From contig NZ_DGLI01000021.1 in NCBI RefSeq assembly GCF_002387895.1, forward strand, positions 38,835-102,834: DNA of 64,000 nt, in the 5' to 3' direction. The notes beneath the pieces are model-generated. The model did no database searches, was not told the origin of the DNA, and saw only the letters and a list, made by a program, of their open reading frames with translations. How positions within the stretch are numbered: position 1 is the stretch's first letter; the number at the start of each line of letters is the position of its first letter. Shown in pieces: positions 36,666 to 45,860 of this stretch. Source of the DNA: Clostridium sp. UBA4548. GTDB taxonomy: Bacteria > Bacillota > Clostridia > Clostridiales > Clostridiaceae. A program made the translations under genes and the position numbers.

Positions 36666-37043
36666 ATGAATGAAATGTTAAACTTTAAAACTTGGGCATT
36701 ACTTGGAGCTACGCCAGATGAAAGTAGATTTGGATATAAAATTTTAAAAAGGCTAGATGAAAAAGGGTATACAGTATATGGTATTAATCCTAAGTATGAA
36801 GAAATTGAAGGAATGAAAATATATCACTCTGTAGAAGAGTTACCTGAAGGCATTGAAGCAATAAACATAATTGTTAATCCTAAGGTGGCAATAAACTCTT
36901 TAGAAGCTATTAGAGCAGCAGGAATTGAAAATCTTTGGTTTCAGCCAGGATCTTATGATGAGGATGTTATAAGAAAGGCTAAGGAAATGGGCTTTAAGAT
37001 AGAGCATGAACAATGCTTATTTGTGGAGCTAGGTAGAATATAA
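36666..37043 (+). CDS. CoA-binding domain protein (YccU-like)
   Basis: A 125-residue single-domain protein with the CoA_binding_2 Rossmann fold. The N-terminal WALLGATPDESRFGYKI nucleotide loop, the YGINPKYEEIEGMK strand and NLWFQPGSYDEDVI are visible. Homologues bind CoA but have no established reaction. The ATG follows AAGGAGG. It has its own consensus promoter and a terminator-like hairpin. Family assignment is good; function is unknown. Confidence 0.88.
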   Translation: MNEMLNFKTWALLGATPDESRFGYKILKRLDEKGYTVYGINPKYEEIEGMKIYHSVEELPEGIEAINIIVNPKVAINSLEAIRAAGIENLWFQPGSYDEDVIRKAKEMGFKIEHEQCLFVELGRI

Positions 37044-37054
37044 TTAAATGAAAT

Positions 37055-37108
37055 AACCTTATAATTTATAGCCGAACAAAACAAAGGCTGAATTATGAGG
37101 TTTTTTTA
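37055..37108 (+). terminator. Terminator after the CoA-binding gene
   Basis: CCTTATAATTTATAGCC (37057-37073) pairs, with a bulge and a wobble, with GGCTGAATTATGAGG (37086-37100), followed by TTTTTTT. Confidence 0.75.
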
Positions 37109-37317
37109 CACCTAAATTTTCAGCAAAACTTAATATTGTGACTTTATTATGGGTAAACTATCTCTTAAGTTAAGAATAAATTGCTTTTCTTATTAAGTTA
37201 TTTTAAATGAAGTTATTTATCTATTATTTGGATTAAAAGTTGTTCTTTATGCAACAATATAACAATAAACTTTATAGAAGATATGTTTAAAAAACACTTT
37301 ATTAAGGAGGAAAAGAT

Positions 37318-37887
37318 ATGAAAGGTGGACTAAAGGTATTAATCGCTATTATAGTGATAATTGCATTAATAGCTATTCCAATAGTAGGAACTTACAACAG
37401 TTTGGTGGCTCTAGAATTAAATGTGAATAGTGCACAAGCAGATATAGACACAGACTTACAAAGAAGATCCGATTTAATTCCAAATTTTGTAGAAACTGTT
37501 AAAGGGTATGCTTCTCAAGAAAAAGAAATTTTTACTCAGGTTGCAGAATCCAGAGCAAAGCTTGCAGGAGCACAAAATATTAAAGAACAGGCAGAAGCAG
37601 ATGCTAGTTTATCTGGAGCTCTTTCAAGACTTTTAGTAGTGGTTGAGAGATATCCTGAGTTAAAGTCAAACCAAAATTTTAGGGATTTATCTGTTGAGTT
37701 AGAAGGAACAGAAAACAGAATAGCAGTTAAAAGACAAGATTATAATACCGCAGTAACAGAATATAACACAAAGAGGAGAAGGTTTCCAAGTAATATAGTT
37801 GCGTCTATGTTTGGCTTTGAAGAAAAACCACTTTACAAAGCTGCTGAAGGAGCTAAAGAAGTTCCAAAAGTAGATTTTAGTAAGTAA
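37318..37887 (+). CDS. LemA family protein
   Basis: A 189-residue protein with one N-terminal membrane segment (VLIAIIVIIALIAIPIVG) and a long helical cytoplasmic or external region. The LemA hallmarks are YNSLVALE, QADIDTDLQRRSDLIPNFVE and YNTAVTEYNT. The ATG follows AAGGAGG. The last base of its stop codon is the first base of the next ATG, so the two genes are translationally coupled. LemA proteins often pair with TPM-domain proteins; the joint function is unsettled. Confidence 0.9.
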   Translation: MKGGLKVLIAIIVIIALIAIPIVGTYNSLVALELNVNSAQADIDTDLQRRSDLIPNFVETVKGYASQEKEIFTQVAESRAKLAGAQNIKEQAEADASLSGALSRLLVVVERYPELKSNQNFRDLSVELEGTENRIAVKRQDYNTAVTEYNTKRRRFPSNIVASMFGFEEKPLYKAAEGAKEVPKVDFSK

Positions 37888-38714
37888 TGAAAGCTATGGA
37901 AAATAATAAATCTATAAAAATAATAGTAACTTCTCTTCTATTATTTTTATTTACTGTATTACCTTTTACTGCAAAGGCAACAGAAGGATTTCCAAATCCA
38001 ACACCCTATAAATATGTTAATGATTACACTGGAACTTTAAGCAAAAGTGAAATTGAAGGTATTGTATCTATTGGAAAAGAGCTAGAGGATAAAACTGGAG
38101 CACAAGCGGTGGTTGTAGTTATTAACACTACAAAGGGTACTCCCATAGAACAATATGCATTAAAGTTATTTAGGACCTGGGGCATAGGACAGAAAGAGAA
38201 GGATAATGGGCTACTAATACTTCTTGCTCTTAATGATAGAAAGTGGAGAGTAGAAGTGGGAAGGGGACTTGAAGGTGCTGTACCAGATGTGCTAACTAGT
38301 AGAATAATGGAAGAAATAGCTAAGCCTAAGTTTCAAGGTGGAAATTATGGTGAAGGTCTTTTAGCAAGTTATAGCACTATGAGTGATTATATAGCAAAGG
38401 AATATGGGGTTACTTTAGATAAATCTCAGAAAATAACCTTACCTAGTAGAGGTGATAATACTTCAACTAGAGGAAATTCTAATCCACTTCCATTAGGAAT
38501 ATTTTTAGGTTTATTCTTATTAGATTTAATATTCAATAGGGGAAGAGTTACTACCTTTTTATTCAAACTAATATTTTGGAACAATATATTTGGTGGAAGA
38601 GGAAGAGGCGGTGGCGGAGGCTTCGGTGGTGGTTCTGGAGGAAGTTCAGGTGGAGGCTTTGGAGGTTTTGGTGGAGGCTCCTCTGGTGGTGGAGGTTCCT
38701 CAGGAAGCTGGTAG
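37887..38714 (+). CDS. TPM-domain membrane protein with Gly/Ser-rich tail (YgcG family)
   Basis: This encodes 275 residues. A signal peptide (about 8-31, ending TAKA) is followed by the TPM domain (YVNDYTGTLSKSEIE, WRVEVGRGLEGAVPD) and one membrane segment near 198-212. The tail is almost all Gly, Ser and Phe. The first ATG overlaps the LemA stop (TAATG); a second ATG at 37896 is possible. The Gly-rich tail is common in this family. It partners LemA, probably at the envelope. Confidence 0.88.
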   Translation: MKAMENNKSIKIIVTSLLLFLFTVLPFTAKATEGFPNPTPYKYVNDYTGTLSKSEIEGIVSIGKELEDKTGAQAVVVVINTTKGTPIEQYALKLFRTWGIGQKEKDNGLLILLALNDRKWRVEVGRGLEGAVPDVLTSRIMEEIAKPKFQGGNYGEGLLASYSTMSDYIAKEYGVTLDKSQKITLPSRGDNTSTRGNSNPLPLGIFLGLFLLDLIFNRGRVTTFLFKLIFWNNIFGGRGRGGGGGFGGGSGGSSGGGFGGFGGGSSGGGGSSGSW

Positions 38715-38724
38715 CTTTATTAGT

Positions 38725-38773
38725 AATAAAGCCTATATTTTAGGATTAGCCTAAGATATAGGCTTTATTTATT
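38725..38773. terminator. Bidirectional terminator
   Basis: AATAAAGCCTATATTTTAGG (38725-38744) pairs almost perfectly with CCTAAGATATAGGCTTTATT (38750-38769), between converging genes. Confidence 0.83.
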
Positions 38774-39356
38774 TAGATTTTTCAATAGAGATGTTTATTT
38801 CATCATAGCCTAGTTCCTTAAAAAAATCCTTAAGAAACTTTATAGTGTCAGCGTCAACCTTATCTAAGAAGCCTTCTTTAATTAAATTACTTTCCATAGT
38901 GCCTTTTTCAGCGATTATTTCCTTTAACATATCATCAATATGGAGTTTATTAAAAACGGAAGACTTTTCATCGAAAATGAAAATTTCATCTTCATTAACG
39001 GTATGGTTAAGAATTTTGCTAGGAGGTAGAATAATAAACAGTTCATTGTTATCTATAGATGTTCTAGCTTGGCTTAAATCAATTCCAGCAGTAACATAGC
39101 CATTATATTTTACAACAAAGGATTTTTCAGTAAAGGGTATAATAAAATCCTTATATTTCAAGTTGTCATTTATTGAAATCACATTTGAGTAGTTATATTT
39201 TGTAGTAGCTAGTTCAGATATGGTTATGAGTTTTTCGGTAACTAAATCACATTTTTTTTGCAAATCTTTTTTCATTGTAAAAGAACTTGCAATTATTATT
39301 ACACCTAAACCTATAAGTAAGAAAAAAAATAATTTAATTTTCTTAAATATTTTCAT
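38769..39356 (-). CDS. DUF4230-domain membrane protein
   Basis: A 195-residue protein with one N-terminal membrane segment (LFFFLLIGLGVIIIASSF) followed by a DUF4230-like domain. The signature stretches are TKYNYSNVI, FTEKSFVVKYNGYVTAGIDL and ILPPSKILNH. A longer frame extends to 39458, but a GGGGAGG site lies inside that extension and the ATG at 39356 fits the family N-terminus. The 13-base spacing is longer than ideal. The function of the family is unknown. Confidence 0.72.
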   Translation of the reverse strand: MKIFKKIKLFFFLLIGLGVIIIASSFTMKKDLQKKCDLVTEKLITISELATTKYNYSNVISINDNLKYKDFIIPFTEKSFVVKYNGYVTAGIDLSQARTSIDNNELFIILPPSKILNHTVNEDEIFIFDEKSSVFNKLHIDDMLKEIIAEKGTMESNLIKEGFLDKVDADTIKFLKDFFKELGYDEINISIEKSK

Positions 39357-39598
39357 AAAATTATAAAGACCTCCCCACATAACATATTTATGAAAAATAG
39401 TTAATGTTAAAATAAGCTTTTTTATATGATATTTGCATGAGCATAAAAATATGTTCATATTGAGTATATTTTTATGGGTGCTAGAGAAGAAAAAAATAAG
39501 TTTATTGAATTTAATTAATATTTATTTTTTTAAATGTTTCGGTACTCGAAATAAAATGGTATAATTATATTGGATTAATTGTAGTGGGGGGATAACCT

Positions 39599-40978
39599 GT
39601 GGAAGAAACAACGGAGATGAGTCAAAGAGAGGTTAGGAAAAAGATTTATTCAATGATACTTCCTATAACCTTTGAAAGTGTACTTCAGATGATGGCGGGC
39701 TTTGTGGCGGCGGGCTTTATAGGAAGGCTAGATGCTGTTGCTATATCTGCACTAGGAATAAGCAATAGGATAACTAATATTATTTGGGCTCTTTTTAAAG
39801 GAATATCGACAGGAGGGTCTGTGTTTGTAGCTCAGTCCTATGGTGCTAGAGATCACAAGAAAATAAAACATGTAGCCATGCAAACCTTACTGTCATGCTT
39901 AATGTTAGTTATAATTTTAGCAGTGGTTTTGTTTTTTAATGGAGATTTTTTTCTTGCGACTATATATAAAAATTCTAGTGAGGTACTAAGAGCTAATGCC
40001 TACGAATACATTAAAATAGTTGCCTTTGGATTGCCATTTCAGGTAATTATGTTAGTAGTTGCTGCGGTACTCCAAGGAATGGGAAATGCTAAAACACCAA
40101 TGAAGATTGCATTTATTATGAATGGGACAAATGTAATAGTAAGTCCAATTTTTATCTTTGGATTTTTAGGAATACCAGCCTTAGGACTTAGGGGAGCTGC
40201 TGTGGGGCTTGTAATTGCCCAATTTGTTGGTGCAATGGTTGGATTATATGTATTGTTCAATAAAGATGGAGTACTAGCAGGGTCCAAATCTAAGGAAAGT
40301 TTCGTGCTAGATAAACATCAAATTAAAGAAGTATATAAAGTAGGAATGCCTTCTGCTTTGGAATCTATATTTTGGCAAGTGTCAGCTATAATTCTAACTA
40401 CCTTAATTTTAAGGTATGGAGATATAGCCATGGCTTCATACCAACAAGGGCTTCAAGCAGAATCAATTTCATTTATGCCAGCAGTGGGGTTTGCAGTAGC
40501 AGCAACAGCCTTTACGGGTCAAACCATAGGAGCTAGAAATAAAAAGCTTGGAAAAAGGTATATGAGAGAAATTTTAATTGGATCTACCATATTAACTACG
40601 TTCTCGTCTGTTATATTGCTGTTTTTACCACACTTTGTAATGGGGCTCCTTACAGATAAACAACCAATAATAGAGCTTGGTTCTAAATACTTAATACTTA
40701 TGGGCCTTGTACAGATACCACAAAACATATCAGCTTGCCTAAACGGTGCACTGAGGGGGGCTGGTTTTACAAAGGTTCCCATGTACTCTGCAGGGATTGG
40801 TATTTGGCTTGTGAGGATTCCATTAGCCTTCTACTTTACCTATGTTTTAAAGTTAAGTGTTATTGCAATTTGGTCAGCAATGTGCATAGATTTAGTAGTT
40901 AGATTTATGGTTAGTATATTATTTTATAAAAGAAAAAATATTTATAAAGAAGAGGATACAGAGGTATCAATTGGATAG
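39599..40978 (+). CDS. MATE family efflux transporter
   Basis: A 459-residue exporter with 12 hydrophobic segments in two halves. MATE features include the N-terminal LPITFESVLQMMAGFV, GFVAAGFIGRLDAVAISALG and the internal AVGFAVAATAFTGQTIGARN. Start GTG at 39599, with GGGGGGAT seven bases upstream; the next ATG (codon 7) has no site. Such pumps expel cationic compounds using H+ or Na+ gradients. Substrate unknown. Confidence 0.9.
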   Translation: MEETTEMSQREVRKKIYSMILPITFESVLQMMAGFVAAGFIGRLDAVAISALGISNRITNIIWALFKGISTGGSVFVAQSYGARDHKKIKHVAMQTLLSCLMLVIILAVVLFFNGDFFLATIYKNSSEVLRANAYEYIKIVAFGLPFQVIMLVVAAVLQGMGNAKTPMKIAFIMNGTNVIVSPIFIFGFLGIPALGLRGAAVGLVIAQFVGAMVGLYVLFNKDGVLAGSKSKESFVLDKHQIKEVYKVGMPSALESIFWQVSAIILTTLILRYGDIAMASYQQGLQAESISFMPAVGFAVAATAFTGQTIGARNKKLGKRYMREILIGSTILTTFSSVILLFLPHFVMGLLTDKQPIIELGSKYLILMGLVQIPQNISACLNGALRGAGFTKVPMYSAGIGIWLVRIPLAFYFTYVLKLSVIAIWSAMCIDLVVRFMVSILFYKRKNIYKEEDTEVSIG

Positions 40979-41001
40979 ATTAAGGTAATTAAATTATTAT
41001 A

Positions 41002-41046
41002 AAAACAAAAACAACCACTGAAAAATTGGTTGTTTTTGTTTTTTAT
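41002..41046. terminator. Bidirectional terminator
   Basis: ACAAAAACAACCA (41005-41017) pairs with TGGTTGTTTTTGT (41027-41039), with A- and T-runs on the outside, between converging genes. Confidence 0.87.
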
Positions 41047-41116
41047 GGAGAAAAAATTCACCACTGAATTTACACATCAGCTTAGATTGTTTTTTAGCTC
41101 TTATAGAAATAAGAAG

Positions 41117-41752
41117 TTAAAACAATTTTTTAAAGCAGTTTTTGCATAAAATAGTTTTTCCCTTATTAGCACTAATGGAGCTTTCTTTGGATACGGTCTT
41201 ATTGCATATTTCACAGGTAAGTTTTGATTTATCACTTACAGGGGATTTAAGGTCAGCCTTTTGATGTCTTCCTTCACTTTTCCTGTTTGGAGGTGGGCCA
41301 TAATCAATTGGAGCTAATGGATTACTCAGTCTAATAATAGAATAATCCATTTTATAGATACTTTCGCCAAAAAGCTCCAGCTCAAATCTAGGGTTTTTTT
41401 CATCATAAAATTCCTCAATAATTAACCGTCTAACTTGAGCATCATTTACTATAAGACCACTTTTTTCAACACCATCAAAAATACTTTTAGTAATATTATT
41501 GGTATCAGGATGTCTTTTTTTGCTTTTATAATAAACCTTTAGCACAGCAATAAGGGCTTCACTAAGGACTAATCCAGGGTTTTGAATTCTACATTCATAG
41601 GCGATTTCTTCCTCATAAAGAGCATATCTATCATGATACTTTCCTGAATTAAAAGGGAGAATCGCTCTTCCATTTATATTGAATAGTTTAAAGTTGGATT
41701 TTGAAATAGGAGATCCTTTCACAACAACTTTTGCATAATTAGTATTACTCAT
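41117..41752 (-). CDS. RusA-like resolvase domain protein with C-terminal zinc ribbon
   Basis: A 211-residue protein. Residues 5-130 resemble the RusA Holliday-junction resolvase fold. The metal-binding block HPDTNNITKSIFDGVEKSG and VNDAQV (residues 81-107) has Asp83, Asp93 and Asp104 in the RusA-like spacing, and Lys89. A Pro/Lys-rich linker follows. The C-terminus has two CxxC pairs (CEIC near 180, CKNC near 204), a probable zinc ribbon not found in phage RusA. Start ATG after a GGAGTAATT site. It sits next to tsaD with no phage genes, so it is chromosomal. The activity is inference. Confidence 0.7.
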   Translation of the reverse strand: MSNTNYAKVVVKGSPISKSNFKLFNINGRAILPFNSGKYHDRYALYEEEIAYECRIQNPGLVLSEALIAVLKVYYKSKKRHPDTNNITKSIFDGVEKSGLIVNDAQVRRLIIEEFYDEKNPRFELELFGESIYKMDYSIIRLSNPLAPIDYGPPPNRKSEGRHQKADLKSPVSDKSKLTCEICNKTVSKESSISANKGKTILCKNCFKKLF

Positions 41753-42040
41753 AATTACTCCTTAATTTATGAATTTAGTTAGAAATGCATATTTCCCATG
41801 ATAAACTTCGCTTAACTCACCTAAAAGAGCGCTGGTAGATTAAACTAACCGCTTTTCCAAAGTAAGTTATACCTTACAAAGATACTATATTCTAAGTAAC
41901 CTACAAAATTATTATACCACAGGGAACTTACGTTTGTAATAGGAATAGTTTTAAGTGATTCTCCTAATTAGAAATATAAAATTAAGCATAAGGCTTATTA
42001 TAATTTTCAACATGAAAGTTATAGACAATATTAAGGATGT
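41753..42040. other. Divergent intergenic region, rusA-like / tsaD
   Basis: AT-rich apart from a GC-richer patch at 41823-41856, where AAAAGAGCGCTGGTAG can pair imperfectly with CTAACCGCTTTT. No gene is seen. Confidence 0.4.
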
Positions 42041-42069
42041 TTGATATATAATAAGTGTTAAAGTATAAT
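42041..42069 (+). promoter_or_regulatory. Probable sigma-A promoter of tsaD
   Basis: TTGATA (42041-42046), a 17-base spacer, TATAAT (42064-42069). The leader to the ATG is about 110 bases. Confidence 0.68.
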
Positions 42070-42187
42070 AAACCTAGTAAAAGGAATTAATATAAAGCAT
42101 ATAATTTTATTTATATGCAATTGTGTTTGTAGATAAACTTTAATATGGAAGCTATATAATTTTAGCAAAATAAGTGGGTGAATATAA

Positions 42188-43210
42188 ATGGAAAAACAAT
42201 TTAAAATACTTGCAATAGAATCTAGTTGTGATGAAACAGCCGCTTCTGTGGTGGTAAATGGAAGAGAAGTATTATCTAATATTATTTCCTCTCAAATTGA
42301 TATACATAAAAAGTTTGGGGGAGTAGTGCCGGAGGTAGCTTCAAGGAAACATATCGAGGCTGTAAGTGCAGTAGTTCAAGAAGCTTTGGAGGTAGCTAAT
42401 CTAACCTTCAAGGATATTGATGCAGTGGCAGTAACCTATGGGCCAGGGCTAGTAGGAGCTTTGCTAGTAGGATTACAATACGCAAAGGCCTTAGCATATT
42501 CTTTAAAGGTACCGCTAATTGGAGTTAATCACATAGAAGGACATATAAGCGCTAACTTTATTCAATATAAGGAATTAGAACCACCTTTTGTTACATTAGT
42601 GGTTTCAGGAGGTCACACCTTCATAGTTCATATGAAGGATTATGGTAATTTTGAGGTTATGGGACAGACAAGAGATGACGCTGCAGGAGAAGCCTATGAT
42701 AAGGTTGCCAGAGCTATAGGACTTGGATATCCAGGAGGACCAAAAATTGATAAGCTTTCTAAAGAGGGAAATGAAAATGCAGTTAAATTCCCGAGAGCTA
42801 ATTTTCATGAAGAAAGTCTAGATTTTTCCTTTAGTGGAATTAAATCAGCAGTACTTAATCATCTAAATAAGCTAGAAATGAAGGGTGAGGAATATAATAA
42901 AGCAGATATTGCTGCATCCTTTCAAAAGTCTGTAGTAGATGTGCTTGTAGACAATGCAATAAAAGCTTGCAAAATAAAAGGTGTTGATAAGATTGCAATA
43001 GCTGGTGGAGTTGCTGCTAATTCTTATTTAAGGAATGCCATGACAAAAAGAGGAGACAGTGAAGGGATAAAGGTATTATTTCCAGAACTAGTGTTATGTA
43101 CAGATAATGCTGCTATGATTGGAAGTGCAGCATATTTTGAGTATTTAAGGGGAAGAGTAGCTGATTTAACCCTAAATGCGTCACCTAATTTAAAACTAGG
43201 TCAGCGATAA
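42188..43210 (+). CDS. tsaD: tRNA threonylcarbamoyladenosine synthase subunit TsaD
   Basis: A 340-residue ASKHA-fold enzyme that transfers threonylcarbamoyl to A37 of ANN-decoding tRNAs together with TsaB and TsaE. Metal-binding histidines are in VNHIEGH, the nucleotide loops are AIESSCDETAA and VVSGGHTF, and the C-terminal AGGVAANSYLR and CTDNAAMIG are intact. Start ATG after GTGGGTG. TsaB and TsaE are not in this window. Essential gene in most bacteria. Confidence 0.97.
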   Translation: MEKQFKILAIESSCDETAASVVVNGREVLSNIISSQIDIHKKFGGVVPEVASRKHIEAVSAVVQEALEVANLTFKDIDAVAVTYGPGLVGALLVGLQYAKALAYSLKVPLIGVNHIEGHISANFIQYKELEPPFVTLVVSGGHTFIVHMKDYGNFEVMGQTRDDAAGEAYDKVARAIGLGYPGGPKIDKLSKEGNENAVKFPRANFHEESLDFSFSGIKSAVLNHLNKLEMKGEEYNKADIAASFQKSVVDVLVDNAIKACKIKGVDKIAIAGGVAANSYLRNAMTKRGDSEGIKVLFPELVLCTDNAAMIGSAAYFEYLRGRVADLTLNASPNLKLGQR

Positions 43211-43230
43211 AATAAATAAGTATTACTGAA

Positions 43231-43266
43231 ACAGAGAATAAATTAAGTTTTATTCTCTGTTTTTTC
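43231..43266 (+). terminator. Intrinsic terminator after tsaD
   Basis: ACAGAGAATAAA (43231-43242) pairs with TTTATTCTCTGT (43249-43260), followed by TTTTTT. Confidence 0.88.
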
Positions 43267-43729
43267 TATAAAGCTCAAGGAGTATTCTATAAAGGAATAA
43301 AAGGTCACCGCATCTAAGGGAGCTCTTGCACAAAGTCTTTAAGTTGAAGTTTAAGTATAAATATAAAAAAATTAAATTATATACTGGTTATTTTTTATAT
43401 TAAGTCCTTGAATTTAACTTTCCTAGTTTACAAAACTAAAGTCTAAAACTTATTTTACAACTTTGGATATAAAGATAGGCAATTTAGTGAAATAAGTCGA
43501 AGTAAGGAAGAAAATAATATGAAAAGTATAGGAGGTAATCCATGATTTTTAAAGAATATTTATAATTAAACTTTAAAATTATATATAATAGCAAAAAGTA
43601 TTGTTTTAAAATTCTGAATATGTTAACTTTTTATTATAAGTAAAAAAACCATATTTTGGGGAGTTATTAAATTATATATGGCATATAAATAGTAAAGCAA
43701 GGTTGCTAGAGACTTTTCAAATTAAGAAG
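43267..43729 (+). other. Long intergenic stretch upstream of the M29 peptidase gene
   Basis: No real gene is seen. AGGAGGTAATCC at 43530-43541 is a near-perfect Shine-Dalgarno followed by an ATG, but the frame closes after seven codons (43542-43565, MIFKEYL). It may be chance, a leader peptide or a decayed start. The rest is AT-rich. Confidence 0.4.
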
Positions 43730-43796
43730 GAAATTAAAACACTAACATTATTAATGTTTTTAACTGTTTTAATTTCACAAAGATAAGGCGTTAGTG
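43730..43796 (+). promoter_or_regulatory. Leader hairpin with possible pseudoknot before the M29/urocanase unit
   Basis: GAAATTAAAAC (43730-43740) pairs perfectly with GTTTTAATTTC (43766-43776), an 11-bp stem. Its loop contains an inner AACATT/AATGTT hairpin. CACTAAC (43740-43746) in the loop is complementary to GTTAGTG (43790-43796) just downstream, which would make a pseudoknot. It ends about 50 bases before the start codon. Confidence 0.42.
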
Positions 43797-43847
43797 ATGC
43801 TTAGTTATTTCCAAATGTGGCATAGTTAAAAAAAGGGGGATATGACA

Positions 43848-45842
43848 ATGGCCGATAAGTACATGGAACTTTTAGAATCAATAAGAGGTATAGCAGGTAA
43901 AACTGTAGAGGAAGATAAAAAAGAATTAATTTATCTTAAAGCTTTAGCAGGGTTTATTGTTAAGGCTTGTGAAATGGAAGAGAAAGTTAAGGGAGACTAT
44001 TTTACTTCTAATACTTTTGAGGCTTTATTAGAAGAAAATAATAATCTTTATAAAGAAATAATGGGGGAAAACTATAATAGTAGCTATGGGAATCCAGCTT
44101 ACGCAGTCAGCATATTTGGAGAGGAAGTAGGTAGAGTATTTACCTACTTATACAATAGGTTCTGTTCTATGATAAAACTTGCCTTCAACCATGAAGTTGA
44201 AAGGATTGAAAAGCTAAATAGTTTTTATATGGACATATATAATTCTATTGAAAGCAACGGAGCAGAGACTGAAAACCTACTTACACTTGTAAAGAACTTC
44301 GAAAAAGACATGCTAGAAGTAGAAGCAAAAGTTAGAATTGAAGATGTAGCAGTAAAAATAGAAGGCTATGTTAGTGAAATAATTCAAAAGGAAGACTTGA
44401 GAGATATTAGATACTTATTTAAATATGGTAGATATATTGGAAAAAATGAGATAAAAACAGCAGAGTTCTTAGCTAACTATGGAAAGATAGAAGAAATATC
44501 TAAAACCGTAGTTAATGCTTATATAAATGGGTTTACCCGTGATAATAAGGATTATAGAAAAAAATCTACAGTTAGAGTTATTTTTAATGTGGGACAAGAA
44601 CTAATTGTTAAAAGCCTTATAAAGGATTTTGAAACCTTTGGATTAAAATGCATTTTAAGTACTGTAGATTCTACTGACCCAAATAAACAATTCACTTATG
44701 ATCACAGATTTGATGGAGCTCTTTTCTTAGATGAAGAGTATACAAAAGCAAAGGAAGAAGCATATAGCAAAGTCTTAGAAGAATATAAGGAGCAACTTTC
44801 TAAATACTCAGGACCAGCTTTCTTTGATAGGTTTGGGGAGATTCCTTTCGCACCAGAGAGTAAGACGGAATGTTTGAAACTCAGTGAAGATCAGGCAAGG
44901 TTATTCCAAAGTCATCAAGGGCGAATTAGAAGAATGATGGATAAGTACATGCCAGATACAGAAACAAGTTTTACCATAATTGCCTTCCCTACTCCAGAAA
45001 TTGGAGAGAGATATGAAAAAATATTTGAAGATACCTTAGAAATAAATATGCTTGATTCAAGTAAATGGGAAAGAATTCAGCAAAATATTATTGATATTCT
45101 AGATAAGGGTGAATATGTACAAGTTAAAGGTAAGGGAACAAATAAAACAGACATAAAAGTTAAAATGCATGAGCTCAAAAATCCTAACAAAGAAACTAAC
45201 TTTGAAAATTGTGTAGCTGATGTAAATATCCCTGTAGGGGAGGTATTCACATCACCAGTGCTTAAGGGAACTAATGGAATACTTCATGTAGAAGAAGTGT
45301 ATTTGAACGATTTAAAGTTCTTAAATTTAGAACTTTTATTTGAAGATGGTTACATTAAAGAATATAATTGCACAAATTTTGAGGGTGCAGAAGAAAATAA
45401 AAAATATATAGAAGAGAATTTATTATTCCCGAACAAAACATTACCACTTGGTGAGTTTGCTATTGGTACAAACACTTTAGCTTATGTTATTGCACAAAAG
45501 CATGATATAGTAAATATTTTACCAATCCTTATAGTAGAAAAAATGGGACCACACTTTGCAATTGGAGATACTTGTTTCTCCTTCGCAGAGGATGTTCAGG
45601 TTTATAACCAACTTGATGGCAAAGAAATCATTGCTAGAGATAATGAAAAATCTATCCTAAGGAAAACTAATATCGAAGAAGCGTATACTCAATGTCATAC
45701 AGATATAACACTTCCTTATGATGGTTTAGAATTTATATCAGTTATTACCAAAGAAGGAGAAGTATATAATATCATTGAAAATGGAAGGTTTGTTGTTAAA
45801 GGAACTGAAGAGTTAAACAAACCCTTTGAGATGAATTTATAA
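43848..45842 (+). CDS. M29-family aminopeptidase with long N-terminal extension
   Basis: This encodes 664 residues. The C-terminal 400 or so match thermophilic-type M29 aminopeptidases. Metal and catalytic residues are in VNIPVGEVFTSPV, LPLGEFAIGTN, EKMGPHFAIGDTC and CHTDITLPYDG. The N-terminal 250 residues are helical, with no motif I recognise; classical AmpS/PepS enzymes (about 410 residues) lack them. An ATG at 43842 is only one base from GGGGGA, so 43848 with seven-base spacing is preferred. The stop is 18 bases before urocanase, so the two are co-expressed. It may release histidine-containing or other peptides for fermentation, which is inference. Confidence 0.82.
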   Translation: MADKYMELLESIRGIAGKTVEEDKKELIYLKALAGFIVKACEMEEKVKGDYFTSNTFEALLEENNNLYKEIMGENYNSSYGNPAYAVSIFGEEVGRVFTYLYNRFCSMIKLAFNHEVERIEKLNSFYMDIYNSIESNGAETENLLTLVKNFEKDMLEVEAKVRIEDVAVKIEGYVSEIIQKEDLRDIRYLFKYGRYIGKNEIKTAEFLANYGKIEEISKTVVNAYINGFTRDNKDYRKKSTVRVIFNVGQELIVKSLIKDFETFGLKCILSTVDSTDPNKQFTYDHRFDGALFLDEEYTKAKEEAYSKVLEEYKEQLSKYSGPAFFDRFGEIPFAPESKTECLKLSEDQARLFQSHQGRIRRMMDKYMPDTETSFTIIAFPTPEIGERYEKIFEDTLEINMLDSSKWERIQQNIIDILDKGEYVQVKGKGTNKTDIKVKMHELKNPNKETNFENCVADVNIPVGEVFTSPVLKGTNGILHVEEVYLNDLKFLNLELLFEDGYIKEYNCTNFEGAEENKKYIEENLLFPNKTLPLGEFAIGTNTLAYVIAQKHDIVNILPILIVEKMGPHFAIGDTCFSFAEDVQVYNQLDGKEIIARDNEKSILRKTNIEEAYTQCHTDITLPYDGLEFISVITKEGEVYNIIENGRFVVKGTEELNKPFEMNL

Positions 45843-45860
45843 TTTGGGGAGGATGAAAAT

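Noticed and set aside
32898..41078. Shared 17-base string with one mismatch (CCACTGAATTGACACAT at about 32899, CCACTGAATTTACACAT at about 41061)
   Set aside because: Such near-matches are expected by chance in a window of this size and composition, and the two contexts are unrelated.
43542..43565. Seven-codon ORF with a near-perfect Shine-Dalgarno
   Set aside because: Too short to call a gene and 280 bases from the next gene. Recorded as a curiosity in the intergenic entry.
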